Below, piece after piece: positions 13,648 to 21,676 of a stretch of DNA of 21,676 bases (within the stretch, counting starts at the first letter, position 1; each line of letters begins with the position of its first letter). The translations under genes and the position numbers were made by a program. The DNA comes from a virus: IMG/VR virus record IMGVR_UViG_3300027816_000454, positions 1-21,676 of that record. The stretch is one strand, 5' to 3'. Below the pieces are notes generated by a model. The model was not told where the DNA came from. It searched no databases and saw only the letters and a list, made by a program, of their open reading frames with translations.

Positions 13648-14229
13648 ATGGCTAATATTCAGCACTCAGCACTTACTGACCCTCAACTACATGAACCTAA
13701 AGGGGCATCTACTGCCGCCAGTGGTAAAGTGTATGTAGCTAATGGTAGTGGTAGTGGAACATGGCAGTTTATTGCTGGACACGCATACGGTGATTTATAT
13801 ATTACTGCTAGCAGTGTTTCTCAAACATTATCTGCTTCTAGTGCTTTAGCTAAATTAAATCCAACTGGTGCATGGGTTGCTAACGGATACCAGAACATTA
13901 CACCTTCCGCAGCTAATGGACAGTTTACAATTACACAAGCAGGTATTTACCAACTTGATTTTTGGATTGTATTTGAAACTGCTGCAATTGCTAGCGGTGC
14001 AGCGTATAACTTTCATTATGCTGTAAACGGCACTGCATCTACACGTAAAGTGTATGTTAAAAAAACAACCAATGGTGTGGATACATTACACTTAGCTTCT
14101 AATGGGTATGTTACTTTAGCTGCTAATGACATTGTTACAATACAAGTAGGTGGTGATGGTACTTCTTCATCTACTGCTATTATTGCTAAAGAAGCTGGTT
14201 TAAGTTGTTTACTAATTGATCCCTCATAA
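13648..14229 (+). CDS. Head fibre or decoration candidate, C1q/TNF-like fold
   Basis: This 193-aa protein begins MANIQHSALTDPQLHEPKGA, a pattern I recall at the start of phage head-surface proteins, and carries TAASGKVYVANGSGSG. The rest (residues about 80-190) is a beta-rich module with FTITQAGIYQLDFWIVF and NDIVTIQVGG, which looks like the jelly-roll of C1q/TNF-like proteins: the phrase G-x-Y-x-L/V-x-x-x-x-V/I-x-F is typical. The module would be displayed outside on the head or tail. Its ribosome site is GGAG, subject to the hairpin arrangement upstream. Confidence 0.7.
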   Translation: MANIQHSALTDPQLHEPKGASTAASGKVYVANGSGSGTWQFIAGHAYGDLYITASSVSQTLSASSALAKLNPTGAWVANGYQNITPSAANGQFTITQAGIYQLDFWIVFETAAIASGAAYNFHYAVNGTASTRKVYVKKTTNGVDTLHLASNGYVTLAANDIVTIQVGGDGTSSSTAIIAKEAGLSCLLIDPS

Positions 14230-14237
14230 GGAAGTGT

Positions 14238-14942
14238 ATGGCTAAACTTTCTTTACTAGACATGACGCAGAACATTCTTTCTGCATTAGATTCAGACCCC
14301 GTAAGTAGTATAGATGAAACAGTAGAAGCTGTACAAGTTGCAGAACTTGTTAAAGAGGCTTACTTTGAATTACTAAGCCAGCGTGACTGGCCTTTTCTGT
14401 TTCAACTTGCACCATTACAAGCATTAGGTGATACTAATAACCCTACTAAAATGAAAATTCCAGATACATGGAATAAAGTTAAATGGGTCAAATATAATAA
14501 AAAAGAAGTAACGTGGGTAGACCCTCAAACATTTAACGACATTATTACTAACCGTGTTGCACAAAGTGGTGTTATTAATGCTAATGGATATGTCATTAAC
14601 CAAGACCCTCAATACTGGACTAGTTATGACGATCAGTTTTTAATTTTTGATGGTTATAATAGTAGTGTAGATAATACGTTACAGGCTAATAAAAGTAGTG
14701 CCTATGGCACACAACAAGCTAGTTGGACACACATGGATAATTTTGTTCCAGCTATTCCCGAAAAGTTTTTTCCTACATTGTTAGCTGAAGCAAAGAGTCA
14801 AGCATTCGTTAACTTAAAGCAACAAAGTAATGCTAGAGAAGAACGCAAAGCAACTAGAGGACGAATGGCAATGCGTAACGATAGTTGGAAAAATGAAAAC
14901 GGTGAAGTTAAATACAACACACGAGTTAATTACGGGAGATAA
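14238..14942 (+). CDS. Tail tubular protein A (T7 gp11-like adaptor)
   Basis: This 234-aa protein fits the gp11-type gatekeeper that sits under the portal. It starts with helical residues (LLDMTQNILSALDSDPVSSI), followed by AELVKEAYFELLSQRDWPFL, the best known signature of this family, and a C-terminal stretch with LLAEAKSQAFVNLKQQSN ahead of arginine-rich residues. Length and place (after capsid and head-surface genes, before tail tubular B) agree with T7-like phages. AAGGAAG precedes the ATG. Three tiny genes separate it from tubular B. Confidence 0.9.
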   Translation: MAKLSLLDMTQNILSALDSDPVSSIDETVEAVQVAELVKEAYFELLSQRDWPFLFQLAPLQALGDTNNPTKMKIPDTWNKVKWVKYNKKEVTWVDPQTFNDIITNRVAQSGVINANGYVINQDPQYWTSYDDQFLIFDGYNSSVDNTLQANKSSAYGTQQASWTHMDNFVPAIPEKFFPTLLAEAKSQAFVNLKQQSNAREERKATRGRMAMRNDSWKNENGEVKYNTRVNYGR

Positions 14943-14943
14943 C

Positions 14944-15096
14944 ATGGCTACTAAACAAAAAAGTGTTGATAAACAAGTTAAAGAAGTATTAAATCAGTCT
15001 CCTAAAGTTGAAGAAGTAGAAGTAAAACTTAAGTATGAAATGCCTGAAGAACTTGAAGATGTTAACAAACACAAATGGAAAGGCGAAATGAAATGA
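14944..15096 (+). CDS. Tiny protein ending in NKHKWKGEMK (50 aa)
   Basis: The frame starts at ATG 14944 with GGGAG nearby, just after the tubular A stop. The sequence MATKQKSVDKQVKEVLNQSP is followed by charged Glu/Lys/Val-rich residues and the end DVNKHKWKGEMK. A longer in-frame upstream extension from 14830 would lie inside tubular A and lacks support. The C-terminal motif is shared with the gene at 15361. It overlaps the next gene by ATGA. Function unknown; possibly a small internal or tail assembly factor. Confidence 0.65.
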   Translation: MATKQKSVDKQVKEVLNQSPKVEEVEVKLKYEMPEELEDVNKHKWKGEMK

Positions 15097-15350
15097 CCAC
15101 TGCCTACGATAAAGTCATGGAAAAACACCAAGAAAAAAAGTTAGTAGCTAAAGAACGTAAAGAAGAACGTGAAGAGTCAGGCATTGTAAATAAACTTGCT
15201 ATTGATCGTACTCCAATGGGTTTATATCAGGCACGTTATTCAATGCGTGGCCCTGTACCTGATGAACTCAAAGGTTTGTTCACACGTAAAGAACGTATCT
15301 TAGCAATTGCAAAACAACGAGGTATCGAAGTTGAAGAAGTCACTACGTAA
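15093..15350 (+). CDS. Small charged protein between tail genes (85 aa)
   Basis: The product has 85 aa. A highly charged N-terminal half (KVMEKHQEKKLVAKERKEER) of coiled-coil type is followed by LYQARYSMRGPVPDELKGLF (about 50-69) and TRKERILAIAKQRGI. The second half resembles sequences I recall from small phage proteins in this position, without known function. The ATG at 15093 gives the ATGA overlap with the previous gene; the in-frame ATG 18 bases upstream is less likely. Confidence 0.65.
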   Translation: MTTAYDKVMEKHQEKKLVAKERKEEREESGIVNKLAIDRTPMGLYQARYSMRGPVPDELKGLFTRKERILAIAKQRGIEVEEVTT

Positions 15351-15360
15351 AGAAGACGCT

Positions 15361-15486
15361 ATGCAACGTCAACAACGTCTTGCTAAATTAGTAGAAGTTG
15401 GTGAAAAAGCTAAGCGTGAATTAGGTATTGAAGAACAACCAAAAAAAGATGACGTAAATCGTCATAAGTGGAAAGGTGTAATGTAA
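15361..15486 (+). CDS. Tiny protein ending in NRHKWKGVM (41 aa)
   Basis: The 41-aa frame MQRQQRLAKLVEVGEKAKRE continues LGIEEQPKKDDVNRHKWKGVM. A TTG start at 15331 would give 51 aa (MKKSLRKEDAMQ...) and has GAGG eight bases before it, inside the previous gene; the ATG at 15361 has a weak ribosome site. The choice is open. Its end DVNRHKWKGVM repeats the C-terminal motif of the gene at 14944. It ends in TAATG, coupled to tubular B. Confidence 0.55.
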   Translation: MQRQQRLAKLVEVGEKAKRELGIEEQPKKDDVNRHKWKGVM

Positions 15487-17708
15487 TGTCAGCACAAGCT
15501 TCAGTAAAGGATTCGTTTACGTTTGTAGGTGGTCTAGTCACTGAAGGCGGCTATTTTCTTACGCCTGAAAACAGCTACAAAGAAGGTGTTAACGTAATCC
15601 CACAAGTTGACGGTACTATTGAACGCCGTAATGGTTTGGATTATGAAACTGGATATAACTTACATGCTGCTGCCATTACTGCTGACAGTAAAGATTTATG
15701 GGCCTTTACCACAGGTACATGGTCTACTGTAGCTGGTAGTGGCAATAGGGATTTTATTGTAACGCAGACAGGTCGTTATTTAAACTTCTATAATGCTGCT
15801 ACTGGTAGTGTTAGTGCGTCACGCAATACAGTGTTTCGTATTGATTTAGAAACCTACAAAGTTCCCGGTAACCCCAACACTGTTGGTTCAGGAATTTGTA
15901 GTTTTGCTCCTACTTATGGGCGACTTATTGTTACTAGTGCAGACACGTTACCATTATTAGTAAGTTATGCACCAGTTGAAGGTAATGAAAATACATGGGG
16001 AACTTTTACAGTTAAAACACTAGATTTAGAAATTCGTGATTTTAAAGGTGTTGCACTTATTGATAATAGTGGTAATAGTGTTCCAATTAATGCTGAATAC
16101 GATGATGCAGGATGGGCAGCATTAGGTGTAGATGTTACTGATGTTAAATATAACTTGTATAACCAAGGTTGGACAGATACACAAATTAATTCTTATAAAG
16201 GTGCTAACTCAAACAAATACCCAGCTAATACTAAAAGTTGGATTTATGGTAAAGATAGTAATGATGATTTCAGCCCCGGATTCTTAAACAAACAAGATTT
16301 TGGTAATTCTCCTGCTCCTAAAGGACACTTTATTATTGATCCTTTTGAAGACATTGTATATCGTCCTAAAGTATGTGCTTTTTTTGCAGGGCGTACATGG
16401 TATGCAGGTATGCCAACATCTGACTTATTAGGAACTGTATTTTTTAGTCAAGTATTAGATAATATTGATAAAGTAGGTAATTGCTATCAAACTAACGATC
16501 CAACATCTGAAGTTATTAGTGATTTAGAAGATGATGATGGTGGTACTATTGAAATTCCTGAAGCTGGTGAAATTGTCTCATTACAACCACTAGGTCGTGG
16601 TATTATGGTATTTGCCACTAACGGCGTGTGGTTTATTTCTGGTGTAGACCAAGGTTTTAAAGCATCTAACTACGCAGTTGATAGGGTATCGGCTGTAGGT
16701 TGTTTAGCAGGTAAAAGTGTTGTAGCTGTAGAAGACACAGTGCTTTATTGGAGCACTAGTGGTATTTATGTTGTTAGTGCAACTAATTCTGTAGAATATA
16801 CAGCTACTAATATTAGTGAAAAAAACATTAAAACTTTTTATCAAGACATTCCAATTTTAGGTAAATTGTATGCTGAAGGCTCGTATAATGCTACAAATAA
16901 AACTATTTATTGGTTATATTCAAACTCAAGTAATACATCTACTAGTAGTGGTAGATTCAATAAAAACACTATTCTTGCCTTTGATGCCCGTTTAAATAGT
17001 TGGTATTGGTTTTCCATTAATACCTCTATTGGTGTTATTCCTGTATCTATTGAGGTTACTAAAGAAACAACTACTATTACTAACGAGTACGAAGTTATTG
17101 CTGGTGTAGATGATGTAATAGCTAATACAGATAATGTAATTGCTAACGTAGCTAACGTGTCTGGTACAAATAAAGCATATAAAATACTAATATTACATCC
17201 AGTTAACAGTAACAATTATTCTGTAACGTTTGCTGATTTTGATAATACACGAGATAGTTCTACTAAGTTTAAAGACTGGTATTCCTTCAACAGCGTTGGT
17301 GTTGAGCAACCTGCCTATTTTATTACTGGATATAACATGGGTGGTAATGGCCCTGCTAGGATTAAATCGGGGCAATATCTAACTGTCTTTATGAAGCGCA
17401 CTGAAACAACATTTGATAGTAATACTATTCCACTCAATCAAAGTAGTTGTAAAATGCAAAGTCTTTGGGATTTTACTGACAATAATTACCCCGGTAAGTG
17501 GGCTGCTGAAGTAGAAGTATATCGTCAACTACGTCCTTACTTTGCTAATCCTAGTACTACATTTGATGATGGTTATCCACTAGTTATTTCAAAAAATAAA
17601 TTACGTGGTAGAGGTAAAGCAGTGCAGTTTAAGTTTACTGCACAAGCTGGTAAAGATATGAAGATTGTAGGTTGGACAGGAACATTTGTGGGGAATACTA
17701 ATGTTTGA
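15486..17708 (+). CDS. Tail tubular protein B (T7 gp12-like nozzle)
   Basis: This 740-aa protein fits the gp12-type nozzle of the short tail. The N-terminal SVKDSFTFVGGLVTEGGYFL and ENSYKEGVNVIPQVDGTIERRNG are the standard opening of the family. The rest is beta-propeller-like with repeated strand and turn patterns (GIMVFATNGVWFISG, DTVLYWSTSGIYVVSAT). The length is close to the T7 protein (about 790 aa). The start at 15486 is coupled to the previous stop by TAATG; an in-frame ATG at 15468 lies in the previous gene. Confidence 0.93.
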   Translation: MSAQASVKDSFTFVGGLVTEGGYFLTPENSYKEGVNVIPQVDGTIERRNGLDYETGYNLHAAAITADSKDLWAFTTGTWSTVAGSGNRDFIVTQTGRYLNFYNAATGSVSASRNTVFRIDLETYKVPGNPNTVGSGICSFAPTYGRLIVTSADTLPLLVSYAPVEGNENTWGTFTVKTLDLEIRDFKGVALIDNSGNSVPINAEYDDAGWAALGVDVTDVKYNLYNQGWTDTQINSYKGANSNKYPANTKSWIYGKDSNDDFSPGFLNKQDFGNSPAPKGHFIIDPFEDIVYRPKVCAFFAGRTWYAGMPTSDLLGTVFFSQVLDNIDKVGNCYQTNDPTSEVISDLEDDDGGTIEIPEAGEIVSLQPLGRGIMVFATNGVWFISGVDQGFKASNYAVDRVSAVGCLAGKSVVAVEDTVLYWSTSGIYVVSATNSVEYTATNISEKNIKTFYQDIPILGKLYAEGSYNATNKTIYWLYSNSSNTSTSSGRFNKNTILAFDARLNSWYWFSINTSIGVIPVSIEVTKETTTITNEYEVIAGVDDVIANTDNVIANVANVSGTNKAYKILILHPVNSNNYSVTFADFDNTRDSSTKFKDWYSFNSVGVEQPAYFITGYNMGGNGPARIKSGQYLTVFMKRTETTFDSNTIPLNQSSCKMQSLWDFTDNNYPGKWAAEVEVYRQLRPYFANPSTTFDDGYPLVISKNKLRGRGKAVQFKFTAQAGKDMKIVGWTGTFVGNTNV

Positions 17709-17991
17709 TGTATTTTGGGAAGATGAAGATGGGACATTAAAGTTTCAACATCACATGGGGCGTGTTTACGCACATGCCGTTACTAATAAGTGGAATAAAC
17801 GTGTGTACATGAAATGTCTAGACGTATGGCATGTTGCAAAAGAAGAACTAAGAGAAGCAGGGCATAACGAAGTGTTTGTACTTATTCCTGCTGACAATCA
17901 AACGTTAATTAGGTTTGAAACAATTTTTGGCTTTAAACCTGTTAAACAAATTAACAATGCTCTTTTAATGGTTTGTTCAACGGAGAAATAA
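17701..17991 (+). CDS. Small protein with GNAT-like C-terminus (T7 gp13 position)
   Basis: The product has 96 aa. The stretch VWHVAKEELREAGHNEVFVL followed by PADNQTLIRFETIFGFKPVK resembles the end of GNAT acetyltransferases, where a residue pair N-x-x-x-I-R-F/Y-x-x-x-x-G-F closes the fold. The acetyl-CoA P-loop (Q/R-x-x-G-x-G/A) is not visible, so it would be a degenerate or partial fold. In T7-like phages a small gene of similar size (gp13) sits here. The start at 17701 overlaps the tubular B stop by eight bases; an upstream TTG at 17686 is possible but less likely. Confidence 0.7.
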   Translation: MFDVFWEDEDGTLKFQHHMGRVYAHAVTNKWNKRVYMKCLDVWHVAKEELREAGHNEVFVLIPADNQTLIRFETIFGFKPVKQINNALLMVCSTEK

Positions 17992-17992
17992 A

Positions 17993-18445
17993 ATGGGAAT
18001 GGATCCAATTACTATAGCATATATTGCTCTTGGCGCATCAGCCGTAAGTAATATTTCTAGTGCTAATCAACAAAAAAAAGCAGCACAAGCATCACAGCGT
18101 CAGTATGAAGCGGAAGGACGTAAAGCTGAAATACAAAATATTCGCTCTATGCGTCAGCAAATTCGTGAAGCTCGTATGGCACAAGCATCTATGACTAACG
18201 TAGCTGCACAAACAGGTGGTATGGGTGGTAGTGGTTTAGCTGGTGGAACAGCTAGTGTTGGTTCTCAACTAGCTGGTAACTTAGGTTATATGGCACAAAT
18301 TGCAGAACAAAATACTGCTATTACTAATGCAGCAATTAGTGCTTCTAATTTCCAAACTGCGGGTACTATTTTTGGTACTATTGGTAATCTAGCTGGTACA
18401 TATGCTAAAATAAATACTCCTACTAAACCTACTACACAAGGTTAA
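17993..18445 (+). CDS. Internal virion protein, gp14-like
   Basis: This 150-aa protein has a hydrophobic N-terminal helix (ITIAYIALGASAVSNI, residues 6-21), followed by an A/Q/R-rich helical body (NQQKKAAQASQRQYEAEGRK) and a glycine-rich segment (TGGMGGSGLAGGTASVGSQL). This arrangement is typical of gp14-type ejection proteins, which leave the virion first and form the outer-membrane channel. It is in the right place after tubular B. Strong GGAG seven bases before ATG supports this start over the second ATG. Confidence 0.85.
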   Translation: MGMDPITIAYIALGASAVSNISSANQQKKAAQASQRQYEAEGRKAEIQNIRSMRQQIREARMAQASMTNVAAQTGGMGGSGLAGGTASVGSQLAGNLGYMAQIAEQNTAITNAAISASNFQTAGTIFGTIGNLAGTYAKINTPTKPTTQG

Positions 18446-18447
18446 TA

Positions 18448-21400
18448 ATGATGTTATACGAAGAAGATGGTGCAGCACAACCTGAACAAAGCTTATACAC
18501 TGCTGAAGACACTGTAGCTGCTCCTGACACTAGTGTGGGAAACTATTCAGTTGTTAAAGGCATTGTAGCAACGGCTACTGGAAATACAGATATTTCAGAT
18601 GAGATTAATTTTGACCAGTTTGTAGATGGTAATTGGCGTACCACTGTACCTGAACAGAATAACATTGACCGTGATATTGCGGTTAAAGCTGCTTCTGAAG
18701 GTAACGTAAATATTGTACAACAAACACTAGATAGTGTTGCTGCACGTAATCGCATGTACGGTGAAGTTAGTATTAATAACGTTAATGATGTTCGTGCTAA
18801 ATTAAAAGAACTTACAACACAAGCTGTAGAAACAACTGCTGTACGTAATCCTTCTGTTTTATTTAATAACACTCCTGCTGAAATTAACGAGTCTACTACT
18901 CGCATGTCTAAGCGTTTAAGTGCTGCTGCAACACTAGACAAAGCTATACAAGATGGTAAAAGTTGGTCTACTATTGGCTTAGGATTTTTATATGAGTTTA
19001 CTCCAATGGCTGCTGAACAAGGTGCAGCTATTGATAGAGTAGCAGTTAAATATGGCGTCCCTGCGGATGCCATTAGTCGTACTTCTGGTAGATCACAAAC
19101 TAAAAGTTATTTACAAGCTGCATTTAATGCACAACCTGAAGAGTTAAAAGGTGAGTGGTTATCTGGTTTGTATAACGATTTAAAAGATAGTTGGTTGATT
19201 ACTGATTGGCAAGCTGCGTTACTAATACAAGAGGTTGCTACTGGTGAAGAACAAACGTGGGATGGTTTATCAGATTGGTTAGATAGACTAGGTGTAGTAG
19301 GTGCTGCTCTAGCAGGTGGTGGTGCTGTTATTAAATCAGCAAAACTATTTAAAAATGCTAGTGCATTACAAAGTGTAGAACGATCACTAACTGCTGCTGG
19401 TGGTAAGAATGCTATTATGGCTGCCGAAGCTGCTAAAATTGCGTCACAAGTGGCTAACAAACAACGCTTACAAGCTGTAGGTGTAGTTGCTGGTGAACTA
19501 ACAGGTATTAGTACAGCCATTGACTTAGGTAAACTAGTCAGCATGAATGCTGCTAAAATACTACCTGATGCCATTACAACGGCTGCTGATGATTTACAAA
19601 AAACTATTCGTGCACCTGTTGAGAAACTAATTGCCGAACTACAAGATGTAGTTGCGTCTAAAGGTGTTCGTGCATCTGAAGCTGCTGCTGAACTTACAGA
19701 CTTACAGCGCATCTATTCTAAAACAAACAACCCTAACGTACACTCAGTAGACCCATTCACTCTATCTGAGAATGGTTTAGTTATTACTGGTAAAGTATTT
19801 TATAAACCAGATACAGCGTCTAGTTTCTTAACTAAAGAGGCGGCTGAGTCCTACATTAAAGTTGCCGATCCAACAGGGTCTATTGGCATGAAGGTTGTAC
19901 CTGACACTACTAACACAGGCTTTTTGGTTGAAGAGAGTGTTAAGAAAGATTTACAACTACGTAAATCTGCACTAGAAGCATTGGTATTAGAAGAACTAAA
20001 TAAGAGTAAACCTAAGCGTGGTAAGAAAGCACCTACTGTAGAAACACCCCCAGTAGAACGTGCTCCAGCACCTAAAGCTCTAACAGATAGTAAGCCTCGT
20101 TACAAAACATCACAACTTACATTTGAAGACGATGTAGATAAAGCTGCCTATCAAATTGGTAGTAAAACTGCTACTAGTAAGAGTGATAAAGAAATTAAGA
20201 CTTGGTTACAGAATACAACTGGTTGGGATGATGCCACCATTGCTGGTCATGCACAAACTGTACGTGACTACATCAAGGCTAACGAAGGCATGGTAGATGA
20301 TGCAGGTAACATTGTGGTTGCTAGTCAAGTACCAGTAGGTCGCCCTTCTTCAATTGCACAAGTTGATGCTAATATTTTATTTGCTAACTTACAAGTTGCC
20401 TCCGGTACTACCACTGTTGGCAACATCACTATGTCTGCTGGTGTTAAGAAGGCATTTGTTGTAGAGTTTGTTAGCAAGCTAGGTAAAGCACTAGGCATGG
20501 ACAACCGTAAACTTGTAGTTATGGACTACGAAGATATGGTTAAGAGTAAAGACCCAACAGTACGTGCACGTGTAACAGACATAAAACAAAACCACGGTAG
20601 TGCTGGTGCTATACATTATGACTACGGTAATGGTCAATCGTTAATCGTAATGCGCCGAGGTACAAATAAAAATCCTTTATCACTACGTCAATACATGGAA
20701 AACTTTGCCCATGAATATGGTCACGCTTTTGAAGCAGAGTTTTCTACAAAGTATTTTGGCATTATTAATAGTAGTTTTAACAAGTGGTTGCGTGCTAAAG
20801 GCATTAAGTTTACAGGTGAGGGGGACACTAAGTCTGTTCTAGATGTGTTCCCCCCTGAAGCATTATTAGAATATCGTTCCATTACCAACGCAGAAGACAT
20901 TGCTGTCAACTGGATTGATAAGTGGGCTGGTGGTGACTACGGTAAGTATCAGGCATACGAATCTCAGATTCACAAGTGGGCATCTAGCTACAGTGAATTC
21001 TTTGCTGAGAACTTTGCTAAATGGGCCTTCAGTGATGAAATACCTACCACGGTATTAGGACAGGCATTTAAGCGCCTTGTAGACGGTTTTAAGCTAATTG
21101 CTAGCGATGTTATGGATAGGCTAGCTAAGCTAGGTATCGTAGCTGATGTTGGTAAAGTAGACAAGAACATTGCCGCTATGCTCAATACCCATGTTAAGCA
21201 ACTACAAGAACAAGCTGTTCAAGTAAATGCCAACATGACAATGATTGCATCTGAAAGCAAAAAGATTAAACCAACACTTGCCTCTCTACAAAAAGAGTTG
21301 GACGAAGTGATGGATGAACTCAACGCAATTGAAGATGCTGAAAAAGGATTGAAGACAGGGTGGCTAGTTGAGCAACCTATTAACCGTACGCTAGATTATT

Positions 21401-21676
21401 CCATTGTTGGTAAATATTCTGATGATGATATTAATAGCGCAGCACGATTTGCTATGGGCGATTGGGCATTTGCTACATCCAGTGAACTATATTCACAACG
21501 TCTTGTAGGTATTAATCAAGGTAGCCGTTATCAGAAGTTGTTGACTAACTTTGTACGACCATCCATTGAGAAGCTAAGTAAAGCAGATATGGTGGCACTG
21601 AATGATGCATTAGTCATCGGTGATAAAGAGGGTAAACTATTCTCAGCACATGAACTAGCTGGTCAAGGTCTGTCAT
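18448..21676 (+). CDS. Giant internal virion protein with HEXXH metallopeptidase, incomplete
   Basis: The frame is open from 18448 to the right edge, at least 1,076 codons, and has no stop in the window. AAGG stands six bases upstream; an adjacent ATG at 18451 is a possible start. The N-terminus (LYEEDGAAQPEQSLYTAEDT) and extended Ala/Ser-rich helical regions are like ejection proteins (T7 gp15/gp16 places). A hydrophobic GVVGAALAGGGAVIK stretch is near residue 285. HEYGH at 755-759 with SEFFAE (849-854) gives a zinc metallopeptidase core: two histidines, the catalytic glutamate and a downstream glutamate ligand as in gluzincins. A Lys/Pro-rich linker is near 525-560. No lytic transglycosylase motif is seen in the visible part. 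Confidence 0.85.
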   Translation, partial: MMLYEEDGAAQPEQSLYTAEDTVAAPDTSVGNYSVVKGIVATATGNTDISDEINFDQFVDGNWRTTVPEQNNIDRDIAVKAASEGNVNIVQQTLDSVAARNRMYGEVSINNVNDVRAKLKELTTQAVETTAVRNPSVLFNNTPAEINESTTRMSKRLSAAATLDKAIQDGKSWSTIGLGFLYEFTPMAAEQGAAIDRVAVKYGVPADAISRTSGRSQTKSYLQAAFNAQPEELKGEWLSGLYNDLKDSWLITDWQAALLIQEVATGEEQTWDGLSDWLDRLGVVGAALAGGGAVIKSAKLFKNASALQSVERSLTAAGGKNAIMAAEAAKIASQVANKQRLQAVGVVAGELTGISTAIDLGKLVSMNAAKILPDAITTAADDLQKTIRAPVEKLIAELQDVVASKGVRASEAAAELTDLQRIYSKTNNPNVHSVDPFTLSENGLVITGKVFYKPDTASSFLTKEAAESYIKVADPTGSIGMKVVPDTTNTGFLVEESVKKDLQLRKSALEALVLEELNKSKPKRGKKAPTVETPPVERAPAPKALTDSKPRYKTSQLTFEDDVDKAAYQIGSKTATSKSDKEIKTWLQNTTGWDDATIAGHAQTVRDYIKANEGMVDDAGNIVVASQVPVGRPSSIAQVDANILFANLQVASGTTTVGNITMSAGVKKAFVVEFVSKLGKALGMDNRKLVVMDYEDMVKSKDPTVRARVTDIKQNHGSAGAIHYDYGNGQSLIVMRRGTNKNPLSLRQYMENFAHEYGHAFEAEFSTKYFGIINSSFNKWLRAKGIKFTGEGDTKSVLDVFPPEALLEYRSITNAEDIAVNWIDKWAGGDYGKYQAYESQIHKWASSYSEFFAENFAKWAFSDEIPTTVLGQAFKRLVDGFKLIASDVMDRLAKLGIVADVGKVDKNIAAMLNTHVKQLQEQAVQVNANMTMIASESKKIKPTLASLQKELDEVMDELNAIEDAEKGLKTGWLVEQPINRTLDYSIVGKYSDDDINSAARFAMGDWAFATSSELYSQRLVGINQGSRYQKLLTNFVRPSIEKLSKADMVALNDALVIGDKEGKLFSAHELAGQGLS

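Noticed and set aside
14830-14943. Upstream extension of the small gene at 14944
   Set aside because: It would lie inside tail tubular A in another frame; the ATG at 14944 has a good GGGAG and the expected spacing.
18543-19712. Long minus-strand open frames (176 and 201 aa)
   Set aside because: They lie opposite the giant internal virion protein, are rich in Ala, Ser and Leu as expected from the complement of its codons, and have no ribosome site or family resemblance.

Overview
The window is part of the genome of a short-tailed, T7-like phage (podovirus morphology is inferred from the gene set). It has a T7-type large terminase, portal, scaffold, HK97-fold capsid protein, tail tubular proteins A and B, and internal virion proteins. 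All 29 genes are on the + strand, packed end to end with many ATGA or TAATG overlaps. Base composition is AT-rich. Several small proteins resemble, from memory, families common in aquatic (marine or freshwater) phages, so an uncultured aquatic bacterial host is a reasonable guess, but nothing here names the host. No integrase, repressor, RNA polymerase, replication gene or tRNA is visible.

Layout. Bases 1-864 have no gene. They hold short direct repeats, about 300 bp of nearly pure A/T with three tandem 16-bp iterons, three G-rich or C-rich blocks able to form quadruplexes, and several hairpins in front of the first gene. This looks like a replication origin, genome-end or control region. Bases 865-4223 encode host-recognition proteins: a pectate-lyase-fold tailspike, a 56-aa protein and a 505-aa beta-rich fibre-like protein. 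Bases 4223-5765 form the lysis module: two small membrane proteins, a 3TM-type holin candidate and an M15 peptidase endolysin. Bases 5767-7716 carry a run of very small, mostly lysine-rich proteins, including a probable small terminase subunit and an HNH-like protein. Next come the large terminase (7716-9239), portal (9249-11006), a small unknown gene, scaffold, major capsid protein, a strong intrinsic terminator, two head-surface candidates, tail tubular A, three tiny genes, tail tubular B, a GNAT-like small protein, a gp14-like internal virion protein, and a giant open-ended gene running off the right edge. The giant gene carries an HEXXH...E zinc metalloprotease signature.

How it works together. 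This is a complete late region: package DNA (small and large terminase, portal), build the head (scaffold, capsid, decoration), build the tail (tubular A and B), load the ejection proteins (gp14-like and giant protein), bind the host (spike and fibre), and lyse the cell (holin and endolysin). The internal order of each block matches T7, but the block fibre-lysis-terminase lies upstream of portal-capsid-tail, so the late module is rotated relative to T7.

The points most worth checking are the metalloprotease-bearing ejection protein, the cluster of tiny basic genes (two of which look like the separated halves of a protein fused elsewhere), the iteron and G-quadruplex region at the left end, and a pair of mutually exclusive hairpins between two head genes, one of which would bury a ribosome binding site.
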